NCBI GenBank assembly: GCA_039621445.1
Contig: CP154957.1
Span: forward strand, 26,024,541-26,088,540
Direction: 5' to 3'
DNA length: 64,000 nt
DNA from: Euglena gracilis
Taxonomy: Eukaryota > Euglenida > Euglenophyceae > Euglenales
Shown here: positions 21,436-32,188 of the stretch, piece after piece
How positions within the stretch are numbered: the stretch's first letter is position 1
Layout: each line of letters begins with the position of its first letter
Translations under genes and position numbers: made by a program
The notes under the pieces: generated by a model
Told to the model about the DNA's origin: nothing
Databases searched by the model: none
The model's input: only the letters and a program-made list of their open reading frames with translations

Positions 21436-23067
21436 CCCCCCCAGTCTACCGCCTTGCGCCGGGGTAGCCTGTCTGGCTGGGGTTGTGGCAGGGGCTGGGG
21501 GCTTTGGTCTCCCCATTGGGGATGAAGATTCTGGTCTACCCCGTTTCCCCAGGTCTGCTGGCCGGTACGACTGTGTCGCATATCTGCGTTCTGCAGACCG
21601 TGGGCCCTGGAGCTGCTCAGGGACTGGTAGTACTGGATTGCCTGCTGAGGTGATGTGAAGCGAGGTGCTGGGAGAGGTTCAGGTGCCGTTGGCACATTCT
21701 CTTCCACGGCCATTCGGCCTTCGGCCTCGGCTCGCTCCACGTCCTCAGCCCAGGAGATAGGCTCCTGAGCCATCGGCTGCTCCAGTTGTGGGGGCAGATT
21801 ACTTCCAGCCACCAGGTGGGCTGGGAATGGATATTGTGGTTGTGCCGTTGACGGTTGCGTCATTGGCTGATACGCATATTGCGTTGGGGTTTCCCGATAT
21901 TCGGGTGGTGGTGGTCTCGGCATACGAGTTGGGGACGGGATCGCGAAAAATTCGCGATGGTTGCACCATTGGTGATGGGATATCTCCCGTCTCGCTCTCC
22001 TCCACTGGGGGGCTATGCTCCCGCATGTATTCGGTGAATGCACCTGCGTGGTGGCGTATCCGCGGGATAGGCGGTACTGGAATACCCAGTGTACGCATGC
22101 TGACCTCAGGGGGATATTCCCCGGTACACTTTTCCTGTCATCAAAGTCTGGCCACATGCGCACCATTGTGCAATAGGCCTATTGGCCAGGCCCAGAATTT
22201 GACGACAGTGGGTATCCCACAGCACCTGTAGAGATGGGTCTACTCTCTCTAGGTTGCTGGCCCGCAAGGCCGTTCGCAGAGTCTTTTCTGCGAGATTCAC
22301 CAATTCTGCGGTGAAGGCGGGGTAAGGCACCGTTGGTGCTGCCTGTGGCGTCTCATGCGCCACAGGGATCGCATAAGCGGATATACTACTGGTGCTGGCT
22401 GCGGTTTGAGCAGCGGGTTCTCGGACGGGATAAGCAGCAGGTTGGGGCATCGCCTGTACGGCGTGTACTTGATGCGGGGTACCCTGTACGGGTTGAGATT
22501 GGGGTTGGGATTGGGGTTGCTGTGATGTAACATACTGTGGGGTATACAGGATGGGAGGTGAGGGGCCAGGCATGGCGTAATGCGCCTGCTCCATTGGAGG
22601 TGCCTGTCCCTGCCTCGCATACTGCTGTTGTTCCATTGGAACTTGGTGTACCTGCTGGGGTTGTGACTGTTCCATTGGAACTTGATATGCCTGTTGAGGC
22701 TGTGCCGCATATGCAGCTCCCATTGGCACAGGGGCCGCATAAGCGACAGGTGGCGGTTGCGCCTGAGATGGGGGCTTTATTTGTGCCTGAGAGGGGGGCG
22801 ACATTTGTGCCTGAGAGGGGGGCGGCATTTGTGCCTGAGAGGGGGCTGACATATGTGACTGAGAGGGGTATGGCATTTGTGCCTGAACCACTTGAGGGGG
22901 GGGTGGCATTTGTGCCTGAGCCGCATAAGCGGCTGGAGGAGGTTGATATACCGCATACGCGGGCGCCCCTTGGGCTGGGGGTGCCGCCGCATAGGCGTGG
23001 GGGGGGGGTAGGGAGGGATGGCATACTGTATAGGGGGCGGACCTGGGCCGCGCCCTGGATCTTGCAT
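21436..23067 (-). pseudogene. Pro/Gln-rich protein gene, right-arm copy
   Basis: Mirror of 17753-19383, with the same start, poly-C frame break and repeats. It has TGG where the left copy has TAG, so the main frame runs 19 codons further. The downstream frame breaks are shared by both arms and so are older than the inverted duplication, or represent introns. Confidence 0.5.
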
Positions 23068-24796
23068 TCGTCCGGGGACCGAAAGCAAAAAAAGTAGCTT
23101 TGATGAGCTGTAGAAAAAGAAGAGAGAAATAAATTGGGGTTGAGAGAAAAAGAAAACAGAGAGGGGAGGAAAAGGCCTATAGGCCGATTTCAGAAATTAT
23201 TCACAGAAATGTCTATGTTCCCGCCCATGAGTGTTTCATTTCGGCTTTTCGGCTTTCTGACACGCTTTTTGCAGCTTTTCGGCTTTTTAGCCGTTGTTTT
23301 TCGGCTTTTCGGCGATTATGCCGTTCACTATTGGCTTTTCGGCTTTTTTGCCACTCATTTTTGGCAATTCGGCTATTTAGCCGTATACTGCTCTTATTAA
23401 TCACTGTTCTTCTTCCGTGTGTGCTGTTTTTCCTCGTCTTCCTTCCTTTCGAAGGAATTCCTTATTTTCGGAAATGAAACATTCTGCGCTTTTTTCATTC
23501 CACTCAGTTCACCATGGCACAGGCCAGAAGATTTTTGGAGATTTTTTCCTGGATTTATGTTACCCATTGGTCTGGACATCACGCCTGAAGGTGAAGGACA
23601 TGAAGCCTGCAGGTGAAGGAGCTGAAGGTTGTAGAAGTGGTGGCCTGGTGGCCGTGTTGGGCGTATGTCCAAGGACTTTCTGAGAGGAATTTTGGACTTT
23701 TTTTTCCAGTCTTCCCACTTCTCACAAACCGCAAACTTGCCAGCCAAAATGTGCCGGCACCAAGCCTACCAGGTTGGCCAAACATTCTTTAAAACTTGGA
23801 CTTATCCCAACCCTGGCAGAATTTGGCAAGGGAATTTTGCAACGATACCAGATGCCTTGGCAAATCAGGATGTCTGGCCAAACCTGCAGGTTTATTCACC
23901 CGAACCCTATTTGGCCACCCATCCAGTTTTGCCACCCCCCAGACTGGCAAAACTGCAAATTTGGCCACCTCTTTCAGAATCCAAGCTGGCTGACAAATAT
24001 AGACTCTCTGGCCAAAACACCCCCTGTTGGCTTGTTGGCTGGCAAGCAGGCTTTTGTTTTTGAATTTTTGGAGCAAAATCAGCCAAAACTTCCTCATTTC
24101 CACCTCGTGCGCAGCCCAGGAATTTTTTTTCCAGACCCCCGTAGCCCCCACCCGGAGGGGGAGGAGGGTCCTAGCTAGTCCATTTGTTCCACTGTCTGGC
24201 AGATTGCCCCCCCCCCCGGGTTCTTAAGCAAAAGCCTGCTGGCAAGCCAGGCTCTGTTGGTGCCGGGAGGGGCGGGGTAGGTTGGGCGAAATTGCTTGCT
24301 CCCTCACATTCTTGGCCCCTCCCCCAAGATGTTTGATGGGAAAAACTCCTTGGTGCTGGTTGTCTCCGCTACTGGACAATGTGCCATCAGCCTGAACTAC
24401 CTTGGCCCAGTGTCCACGCAGTCCTTTTGTCCGCCCTGGTCATCATATGTGAAGGGGCTGAAGGCTGGCCATGGTGGCCCTGGTGGTCGGTCATGTTGGT
24501 CCAGCCATACATCTCTCTAAGGTTTTGCGAACCCCCCCAGGGGGGGGCGGCTGCAGCCAGCCCCGATTTGGGCCCAGCCCAGCCGCAGCAGCCCCCCGGA
24601 TGGGGGGTGCTGCTAGCCCTAGCTAGCCAGCCCCTTTTTGGGGGTCCAGCCCAAAATTTTTCGGCGCAAAGCGCCGAAATTTTTTGAAAAACTGTGTTCA
24701 AAAGTGGCCAAAAATGGGGTTTGGGGGGGCGTTTGGGGCATTTTTGGGGGGTTTCAGATGCATCATTTTTTCAAAACTGTGTTTTGCAGGTCATTT
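23068..24796. other. Right-arm flank between the Pro/Gln gene and the chromovirus 3' end
   Basis: Mirror of 16131-17752, containing the AGCCGAAA array and TGGCC-rich low-complexity sequence. About 24200-24790 is diverged from the left arm. No credible gene or LTR boundary. Confidence 0.35.
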
Positions 24797-25683
24797 TTAG
24801 GCATTTTTCTTATTTCTTTTTTTCCACAGCTTCCAGTGCTGTTGGACATAACCAATAAAACTGGAGGCTGGCTCCCAGGTGTCCTCCTCTGGCCCATAGC
24901 CTTTCCACCTGACCTTCCAGTAGTGGACTCCTCGATCAATTTTGTGATCGAGAATTTTGTCCACCACAAAATCATCCGTTTCGGGTAACTTGGAACGGGG
25001 CTTGAAATAAAGGCACGGTAGTGCTTTGCCATTAGGCGGGGAAAGATATGGCTTGAAATCATCCATGTGAACATCCTCGATCCCGTTGGGCAGTGCCACC
25101 CTATAGCGGCCACTGTTACCAACGCGTTCGAGGATTTCACAGGGTCCGAGCCAGAGGGGGTCTAGCTTGGAAGCCTGCATACGGATTCGGCTATTCCGAA
25201 CCCATACGCGATCACCAGCACTATAGCCAGGTGAGTTGAATTCTTGTAAGAATTTATTTCTCTTCTGAGAATGGATATCAGTAATGCGTTTCTGAACAGT
25301 AGTTCTGAGAGACTCTACCTCAGAGAACCATGTCTCACAGGTTGCGCTACTTCGAGCTGGTCTCTCTGATGGTATATCACCAATTGCTGGGGGGTCTCGC
25401 CCAAAAACAATTTTATATGGGGAGTGCGGTAAAACTAAACCCGGTAGGGTGTTTATATAAAAGAGGGACCATGGCAAAACCTGGACACAGGCCTGGCGCG
25501 AATCAGCCAGTGAAAGACGGAGCATATCGGAGCGGCCATTGCCCTTCGGGCGATATATAATGGAAAAATGTTGTTCGATTCCCAGTAAACCACATAGGGT
25601 TGTGAAGAATCGAGAGGAGATCAAATGATCTTGATCACTGACAATCTCATTCGGTAAGCCCATTAGGCATATGCACTTCTCCA
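24797..25683 (-). CDS. Chromovirus integrase C-terminal half and chromodomain
   Basis: Begins just after the poly-C insertion. [19 protein letters not shown] carries the second catalytic Asp of the integrase core. The next region reads [10 protein letters not shown]; relative to the left arm a ~24-bp deletion has removed the stretch with the expected catalytic Glu. A basic linker follows, then a chromodomain ([28 protein letters not shown], about the last 60 residues) with the aromatic positions expected for methyl-lysine binding. Such domains steer integration to marked chromatin. Integrase is likely inactive; the chromodomain looks intact. Confidence 0.75.
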
Positions 25684-25933
25684 TAAATACCACCCCCCCC
25701 CCCCCCTAATTGACCGTGGGACCTCTCCACGGGACCCCCTTTTGGTCAATTAGGGGGGGGGGTTCAATTAGGGGGGGGGGGGCGTCAATTAGGGGGGGGT
25801 GCCGTCAATTTGGGGGTGCTTCTGCACAGAATCCCCCCGGGCAGTCAATTAGGGGGGGGGGGCGAAAAAATTTGTCCCTGGGCGTTTGGTCAATTAGGGG
25901 GGGGGGTAAATTAGGGGGGGGGGAGGTGGTATT
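25684..25933. mobile_element. Poly-C-headed insertion in integrase, right-arm copy
   Basis: Mirror of 15002-15240, with TACCACC ends and multiple GTCAATTAGGGGGG units. The flanks differ slightly from the left copy: an additional TGCCTAA-type stretch next to the gene is kept here. Confidence 0.65.
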
Positions 25934-27096
25934 AGGCATATCTGCGCAAAAATTTGCGCGGTCAACCCTGCCTTTTGGCATGGAATGGCTACTATGTAAC
26001 CACTCAGCCTACAGACGACAACAAAAACATAATCGTAAATTTTGCCGTCTGATCCTTTGCAAGGTTCTAATTCCAGAAAATCCATGCAGAGGGACGTAAA
26101 AATGTCAGGGGGTACGGGGAAAAAATCAAGCGTACCAGGGGGGGTACCTCTGCGCGGTTTTACCGCTTGACAAATTTGGCACCGTTGCGAAATTTGCAAG
26201 CAGCGCGAATGCAAATCGTTTTCTTTCAGGGTTGTACAGTACCTGCGACCCACCAAAGAAAGAAGTTTGGGGGCCCCAGGGTGACCTTGGTTGTGATAAC
26301 ACAAAAGTACTTCATCAACCAAGTCACGGGGTATACAATATTTATATCCCGCATCATCGCGGTAAACCAACCGTAAAGGGGAAAGGGAATAATTATGTAC
26401 AACCTCGCCATTGCGCAGTCTGTGCACTATCGTGCTATATACAGGGTCATGGGAATAATCCCATTCGCGAAAGAAGAGGGGGGAAGGAGATTCAGATCGC
26501 GTAATGCGACGGGGACCAGGTGTGCGGCCTCGCCGCCTTCTCCCCCGTATAGGAGAGACTGGCAACGAACGAAAAATCGATGAAACGGGAAAAGAATCCA
26601 ACATATCGTCGGCTGCGTCATATCGACGTGCAAATTCATCAGCCTCTTGGCTTCCATGAAAGGTGGCATCACCTTCATCCGGGTTACCGGGGTAATGCCA
26701 GGGTGCTCGACTGAGCGGGTCTGCGACTTTCTGTGTGTGGCCAGGGATATGTACAACCACTAGGTTGAACTGGCTCAAAAATGCATGCCATCGGCATCTT
26801 CGGCCTACGGATGACATGGCTTTGTTCAGATCCTCGGTATACCAGTGTTGAAGACTCTCATGGTCAGTCAACACCAGTATTTGCACCAAGGAGCTGGCGA
26901 CCCAGCTACGGAATTTTTGTAAAATAAGTACGATTGCGTACGTTTCCTTCTCACGGATACTCCATTTAACTTGGCCTTTGCCATCTTCACCTTGTAGCTT
27001 TCTGCTGAAGAATGCTACAGGGCGCAATTCGTTAGCCGCGTTATGCTGGCTTAGAACTCCGCCTACAGCATAATCGCTGCTATCGACTTCTAGCAC
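25934..27096 (-). CDS. Chromovirus RNase H and integrase N-terminal part
   Basis: Residues 1-130 are RNase H: VDSSDYAVGGVLSQ (first Asp), EKETYAIVL (Glu), LVLTDHESLQHW (Asp) and HTQKVADPLSRAPW (last Asp). A variable Arg-rich linker (RGRRRRGRTPGPRR) follows. Then comes the integrase zinc-binding region (YHNQGHPGAP, CQICQ) and the first integrase Asp (SLCMDFLEL), before the frame runs into the poly-C insertion. The frame is open across the left/right palindrome boundary at 26857, so this side is the older, continuous copy. Confidence 0.75.
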
Positions 27097-28240
27097 ATAA
27101 GGCTTGTAGGGATCCGCGATGTCGAGTACGAGTCGAGTTCAAGCATTAGCTTTTTTATGCTCTCTAGAGCTTCACGCATATCTGCGTCCCATTTGATTTT
27201 GGTATTTTCGGGTGCGCGATTTTTGAGTTGCCTCGTTAGAGGTACCGCGATTTTCGCGAAATCTTTCATGTAAATCGCGTAGTATTGGACTAATCCCAAA
27301 AATCCTTTCAAATGGGTGATGGTCTTGATGACCTCAGGTGTCCATTTCTTAATGGCCTCTAGTTTGCTAGGCGCCGCTCGGCGTTGGCCATTATTGAGAA
27401 TGTGACCGCAAAACTTTATCGTTTCGCGAAATAAGTGCATTTTGGCACCTTTGACAAAAAGTCTGTGTTTGAGAAATGCGGCTAATACCGCGCGAACATC
27501 ACGATAGTGAATGTCGAGAATATTCTCGTGTGTATTCGCTGAAGGAGGGGGGGGTACCAACCAAAACATCATCAATGTATACCACCGCAAACGGTAAATC
27601 CCGTAAGACCCATTGGATCATGCGCGGAAAGATTGCTGGTCCATTCTTAACACCCATTGGTAAAACCGTCCATTGGTAAACACCTTTGGATGTTACAAAA
27701 GCCGTATAGGCTTGCGAATCGGGATCCAGATGCATTTGGTGGAAACCATCCTCCAGGTCGAAAATTGACCACAAGCGGTTATCCGCTTGTTTTGTGATGA
27801 GGTCCTCTATGAGAGGTAACGGGAATGGGTCATCCTTGGTTTGTGAATTTAAGTACCGATAATCCAGTACTAGTCTCCACTTTTTCTGACCTGATGGGTC
27901 TGGGGGCTTAGGAACCACAAAAGCCTGGGAGGTCCATTCACTCTTGGAAGGGATGATCCACTTCCGCTCTATGAGCTTTTCAATCATTTCATTGAGAGCT
28001 ATCTCTCTTTCTCCTGAACAACGGAAATTTCCGATGCATTGGCTTTGCGCCTTCCTTAAGCTCGATCTTACAAACTCCAAAAGGTCCGCGGATAGCGGGA
28101 TCTATATCACAAGCGTAAACAGGATTTTCCAAAACACCAGAAAATTCGCGACTGATGCGCGTACAAAATTCTGCTGAACTGGGGTGCTGTCCTGCACTTT
28201 CAATGACAGCGGAGACCTGTTTATGGGTCATATCAACCAT
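27090..28240 (-). pseudogene. Chromovirus reverse transcriptase, three frames
   Basis: Pieces in order: an N-terminal segment (DPAIRGPFGVCKIELKEGAK; 27989-28240); fingers/palm (KWRLVLDYRYLN, SIFDLEDGFHQ, TVLPMGVKNGPAIFPR and the catalytic VYIDDVLVG; 27499-28080); and thumb/connection (FCGHILNNGQRR, LKGFLGLVQYYAIYMKDFA; 27090-27590). Frame changes fall near 28020, at the C-run near 27548 and near 27100. All RT hallmarks are present in order, so the gene was recently intact or has been damaged by base-calling errors. Confidence 0.7.
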
Positions 28241-29478
28241 AGGGGGGGGGCAGAACGGTGATGCCTATCGGCATTGTGGATAAAAGCCGTATCGGCTCCC
28301 ACATGGTCGGTATGATCCAACACACTAACATTCAGGGGTGGGGATTGAGAAACATGGAAAGCATCAAAGAAACAAACACGGAAAATGATTTCTTGAAAAG
28401 GTGGTAATACCACTCCACGGAAATCCTCGAATAGAGGAACATCGTTTGGCAGGTCCCACCAATAAAATGTGACATAAGTCAAATTTTGAAACCATTCCGC
28501 TTCGGGATTCACAGGAACAAGTAATGCGCCTCGCGCTTGATCCTTGAAAATCTTATCTACAACAAGCGGGATAAGTTTTAGGGGGGGATGCATCCATAGG
28601 ATAGTGTCTCCCCAAAGCTTATCAAAAGCGTTAGAATGTTGCGACCAATGTCGCGGTAATCGCGAATGCGCGTTGGAGGAGAATGCATCAATTTCCAAGG
28701 TCAAATCAAATGAATCCGCCATATCGGCGATTTTTGAAAACCAGTGTTTCAAAATTCGATATTGACCAAATTGAAAAGCATTCCAGGTATCCTTGGTGTA
28801 CTTGGAGATCTGCTCAACATCCTGAAGGGGGGGAACACGCTGTAACACAGAACAACGGAAGTGTGAATCATCCACACACATGTCCATAGGACTCGATCCA
28901 GGTGGGGCATGGGTGGGTTGGACATATACCCAGTCATCGGTGATGCGCGATAGCGCGGAATGCGCGATATGCGCGGGATTCGCACCATGTGCGGCAAGCG
29001 CGATATGCGCGGGGGTGTTGGAGAGCGCCATAGGGGAATAGGGAGCGCTATGCGCAAATCCGAAGAGGGAGGCTATGCCTTTGCACTGTAGTGCTTGATT
29101 CACTTTCGCGAATTGCGAAAAACTGCCAAGTGGATTTGTGAGCTGTGAATAATTACCAAGTGTACTGATGGGTGTATCACCCATGGCACCAAGGCTGTGT
29201 ACCTTTTGGTTATCTATTAAATCCGTACCAAGTGTAGAGGTACCACTACCAGGTGAAGGGGGGAAAAAATTCCCGGTTGCGGGATCCAATCGGATTAGTT
29301 TGGAAGTTTCAACTAGACATCCACAATCAAAATCATGGTAAGTGGAAATTCTCCGCCAGTGAGCGCATTGGTAGGAGGGTTGGGGCATGTGGTGCGCGTT
29401 TGTGTGGGTGTCAGTGCATAAGTTGGTGTCGGTTGGGGTAGCTGCTGGGGGGTGTACAGGGGTGTCTGAAATCGACAC
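28228..29478 (-). CDS. Dam-like methyltransferase-fold domain of the chromovirus
   Basis: The N-terminal ~200 residues are low-similarity linker. The C-terminal half contains LEIDAFSSNAHSRLPRHW, ILWMHPPLKLIPLVVDKIF and GALLVPVNPEAEWFQNL. This matches the Asp-plus-Asn, [N/D]PP[Y/W], and P-x-W pattern of phage-type Dam adenine methylases and the methyltransferase-like domain known from DIRS elements. The catalytic tetrapeptide is HPPL here, so activity is doubtful. It lies between protease and RT. The first codon of the open frame is GTG, so it is probably part of the polyprotein. The end is frame-shifted at a C-run. Confidence 0.6.
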   Translation of the reverse strand: MSISDTPVHPPAATPTDTNLCTDTHTNAHHMPQPSYQCAHWRRISTYHDFDCGCLVETSKLIRLDPATGNFFPPSPGSGTSTLGTDLIDNQKVHSLGAMGDTPISTLGNYSQLTNPLGSFSQFAKVNQALQCKGIASLFGFAHSAPYSPMALSNTPAHIALAAHGANPAHIAHSALSRITDDWVYVQPTHAPPGSSPMDMCVDDSHFRCSVLQRVPPLQDVEQISKYTKDTWNAFQFGQYRILKHWFSKIADMADSFDLTLEIDAFSSNAHSRLPRHWSQHSNAFDKLWGDTILWMHPPLKLIPLVVDKIFKDQARGALLVPVNPEAEWFQNLTYVTFYWWDLPNDVPLFEDFRGVVLPPFQEIIFRVCFFDAFHVSQSPPLNVSVLDHTDHVGADTAFIHNADRHHRSAPPLWLI

Positions 29479-29499
29479 ACCTGGTGGAAAACGTAAAAG

Positions 29500-30345
29500 T
29501 TATGCAGCTGGGCGGCTACTCGACACCGAAATTTCTTCACGCCTTTGGGCTTTCGCCTGGGAACCCAGCGAAACGTGCGGGGTTAAGCTATTGGCTTTCC
29601 CTACTGCATGGGAAACGAGCGGTAAAAGTGCGGTGGGTAGGGGGGCAGCTTTCTCTTTACCCCTAGGGTAGGAAACGGTGTTTTCGGTTGTGGAAAACGT
29701 TGTGGAAATGCGGGGGGACATCCTGGGGGATGTCACGGGGAACAAGTTCGGGGGTGTGGTGTGTGTGCGGGGGGTAGTGCGCAAACCGTGCGAAGGACAA
29801 TCCACCACCAATCGGTGTTGCCGGAGGAACGGAAAACCGAGTATGACATCTGACCCGGCGATATTCGCCTCGAATGCCCAAGTACCCAGAAAATTTTGGA
29901 ATTGTGGGGGGTGTGTGTGGTGCTTCGGGATAATGGGGAGGACTATGTCCAAAATGCATCCCAAGTCACCACCGCACATGGGGCTGTTGTCAGCGGTCAT
30001 AATTTTGATGGGATTCTTGGCATGAACCAAGAGGGGGGTGGGTATAAGTCCTTTGCGGAAAAGAAGGGGGATTCGACACCCTGTGTCGACTAAAATTTTG
30101 GCTTGTGCACAGAAATTTTGAGTTTTGATTTTCGCTTGGACCAAAAGTTCCATGGGGGGTACGCAAAGCGAAGGGTCGGGTGTAAAATTGTTGTTGCGCC
30201 AACTGTTCCATGACCCTTGGCTTACTTTGCTCAACATTCCGAGCAAAAATTTGGCGCGGGGAGTGGGGGACCCGAAAATTTTCCGGGTACCGACCAAAAA
30301 GACCGATGGGCAGGGGGGGCAGGGGTGATCAGTTCCTACCTCCAT
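29500..30345 (-). CDS. Chromovirus aspartic protease region
   Basis: Contains ILVDTGCRIPLLF (active-site DTG), a flap-like ADNSPMCGGDLG and the C-terminal VILGFPFLRQHRLVVDC, the standard single-domain retropepsin layout. It is in the same frame as the zinc-knuckle ORF upstream (single TAG, 45-nt gap) and as the Dam-like ORF downstream (single TAA), so the three are probably segments of one polyprotein. Confidence 0.65.
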   Translation of the reverse strand: MEVGTDHPCPPCPSVFLVGTRKIFGSPTPRAKFLLGMLSKVSQGSWNSWRNNNFTPDPSLCVPPMELLVQAKIKTQNFCAQAKILVDTGCRIPLLFRKGLIPTPLLVHAKNPIKIMTADNSPMCGGDLGCILDIVLPIIPKHHTHPPQFQNFLGTWAFEANIAGSDVILGFPFLRQHRLVVDCPSHGLRTTPRTHTTPPNLFPVTSPRMSPRISTTFSTTENTVSYPRGKEKAAPLPTALLPLVSHAVGKANSLTPHVSLGSQAKAQRREEISVSSSRPAA

Positions 30346-30390
30346 CTGTTCATCAGCCCAGAGGTCCGTGCCCTCAGACCTCGGGCTCCC

Positions 30391-31056
30391 CTACTCCATA
30401 TCGGAGTCGGCCTTTTGGCCTATGGTGGACTTCCTAGAATAAATTGCGCGTATCGCGCGAATGGCATTCCTGTCTTCCACCAACTCATCCTCGGTGCTCT
30501 CATCCCCCTCCCTGCCCGAAGCCAGGTTTTCTTCCTCGATAGAGGATATTTTGAAACCAACCCGCTGCCTATTGGCAGAACCGCGATTGGAATCGCGATA
30601 ACCATGGCTAGGTCGGGGAGAACGGGATCGGGGACACTTGGAGGAATGGTGATCTTTAGACCCACAAAGGGAACAACGATTTCGCGAATGCAATTGCCTT
30701 TTAGTATCATACCGACGCGGGGAGCGGTTATCCGCTCGACCGCGGTCGGATCGCGAAGAGGATGACCCACTTCGCGACCGAGATCGCGAAGAATCGCGAT
30801 TTGCATCCCGATTGCGGGTAGGGGGGCGGGGGGACCGACCACGCGGTATAAAACCACGTCCGTTATTGCGGTGGGGTGAACGGGAACGCGGTCTTCCTTC
30901 ACCCGATCGGTATCCCGACCGCTGCGAATGCGCAGATCGTGAGGAACGCGAACTCCAGGAAGAGAGGGATCCTCGGGGGCTCTTACTGCGCTTTCGCGCT
31001 TGGGGGTTCGGGCATTCACGAGACATATGTCCCGGTTGATTACACAAAAAGCACAC
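30391..31056 (-). CDS. Gag nucleocapsid with two CCHC zinc knuckles flanking an RS-rich tract
   Basis: The first knuckle is CFLCNQPGHMSREC and the second is CSLCGSKDHHSSKC, both C-x2-C-x4-H-x4-C. Between them lie about 100 residues of Arg/Ser dipeptides and RSRSRSG-type sequence, reminiscent of SR splicing proteins. The tail is acidic. It should bind genomic RNA. It is joined to the preceding gag segment by a frameshift near 31060. Confidence 0.7.
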   Translation of the reverse strand: MCFLCNQPGHMSRECPNPQARKRSKSPRGSLSSWSSRSSRSAHSQRSGYRSGEGRPRSRSPHRNNGRGFIPRGRSPRPPTRNRDANRDSSRSRSRSGSSSSRSDRGRADNRSPRRYDTKRQLHSRNRCSLCGSKDHHSSKCPRSRSPRPSHGYRDSNRGSANRQRVGFKISSIEEENLASGREGDESTEDELVEDRNAIRAIRAIYSRKSTIGQKADSDME

Positions 31057-31555
31057 TTTGTCCGAAACTTGGTCAGAAGAGCCGAATAGCGCGGTTTGGA
31101 TTCCCGTGTCGGGGATTTGGGGTTTGAGCGCGGATAGCGCGTTTTGGAATCACTCGATGGTGATTTTGGTGATTTTGGGGAGACAGTCCTTTGGACTGCA
31201 TGGACTGAACCGGTGGGTACACCCGCGGTAGGGTGGTGGTGATAAGCCGATTCAATCTGTCCCAGAAGTTGTGATAACTTCATTTGTTTGGAAATATAAT
31301 TCCATCTCTCATCGAGAGTCAAAATGTGTCCCGCGAGTTCCTCGCGGTGAATTTCCTTGATGAGTTTGGGGATGTAGCGCAGTAATACCGCATCAAATTG
31401 TTCTTTGATTTGCTTTTCCCCTAACTCATCAACCTCGGCTGCTAATGCAAGCCACTTGGAGTACCATAAGTCTATCGACTTCCATTTGCGGTCCGGGGCG
31501 CCATTTGTTTTCCAGACTGATTCTGGAAACCAAACTGGAGCATGAGGAAGCATAC
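31057..31555 (-). CDS. Gag middle segment
   Basis: Begins right after the inserted DNA element with APVWFPESVWKTNGAP and continues through KSIDLWYSKWLALAAEVDEL, HILTLDERWNYISKQMKL and a Ser/Pro/Lys-rich stretch. It is the natural continuation of the gag segment ending at about 34237. The frame changes into the zinc-knuckle ORF near 31060. Helical gag-type composition; no specific motif. Confidence 0.55.
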
Positions 31556-31588
31556 CCCCCCCCCCCCCATAATTGACACCCCCCATAA

Positions 31589-32076
31589 TTGACCCCCCCC
31601 CCCCCCCGACCGAAAATTTTTTCAGCCGCTCGCGTCTTTTCCGCCTTGCTTTTGCTTTGTCAAATGTCTACCTATCTCTTTGACAGTTATGGCTCCCAAA
31701 ATGAAGCAGCTGCAGTATCATTCCCCCCACGGCTTGTTCTTCCCGACCTTCGTGTCGAAGGAGCTGTGGTGGTGAATCGTGTTGATCAACAAATGCCATC
31801 TATCGAACAGCCGCCAATGGGTCCAGAACCTCCCCCAGCAAAAAAAGCGCGACGTGATTTGAGCCTTGCCACAAAAAATGAGATCCTCAATTTTTGAAGA
31901 ACCCACTCAATTTCCCAGACCTGTGCCAAATTTCCAGAGGTGAGCCGGTCCACCATCATGCGTCTACAAGCCAAAGAACAATGACGTCTTCGCAAAGCCA
32001 TCGAGGGAGCTCCTGATCGAGTGGGTCATCCAGGCGTGGGACCGCATTCCAGATTCGCTGGTGCAACGGAGGCGTG
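31589..32076 (+). pseudogene. Pogo-type transposase scraps (N-terminal HTH and C-terminal helix)
   Basis: The first frame (31589-31897) ends KKARRDLSLATKNEILNF, then TGA, and resumes in the same frame as HSISQTCAKFPEVSRSTIM, together a typical psq/CENP-B-type helix-turn-helix. About 31995-32065 in another frame reads LLIEWVIQAWDRIPDSLVQ, which is like the C-terminal helix of DDE_1 transposases. The catalytic core is deleted. Confidence 0.5.
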
Positions 32077-32116
32077 CGGACGGACGGACGGACGGACGGA
32101 CGGACGGACGGACGGC
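32077..32116. repeat. (GGAC)n microsatellite
   Basis: Ten or so perfect GGAC units, with shorter stretches at about 32137-32155 and 32172-32188. Confidence 0.9.
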
Positions 32117-32188
32117 TAGAGAAAATTCCTTTCACCTGGACGGACGGCTGGACAGGGTGCGTTTTGGCTGGACGGACGGACGGCTAGG

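Larger units (their letters stand above)
20738..26857. repeat. Giant palindrome 2, right arm
   Basis: Counterpart of 14085-20287. Homology stops at 26857, inside the chromovirus RNase H domain, while the chromovirus itself continues to about 37218. The left arm therefore looks like a partial inverted copy of this side. Confidence 0.85.
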
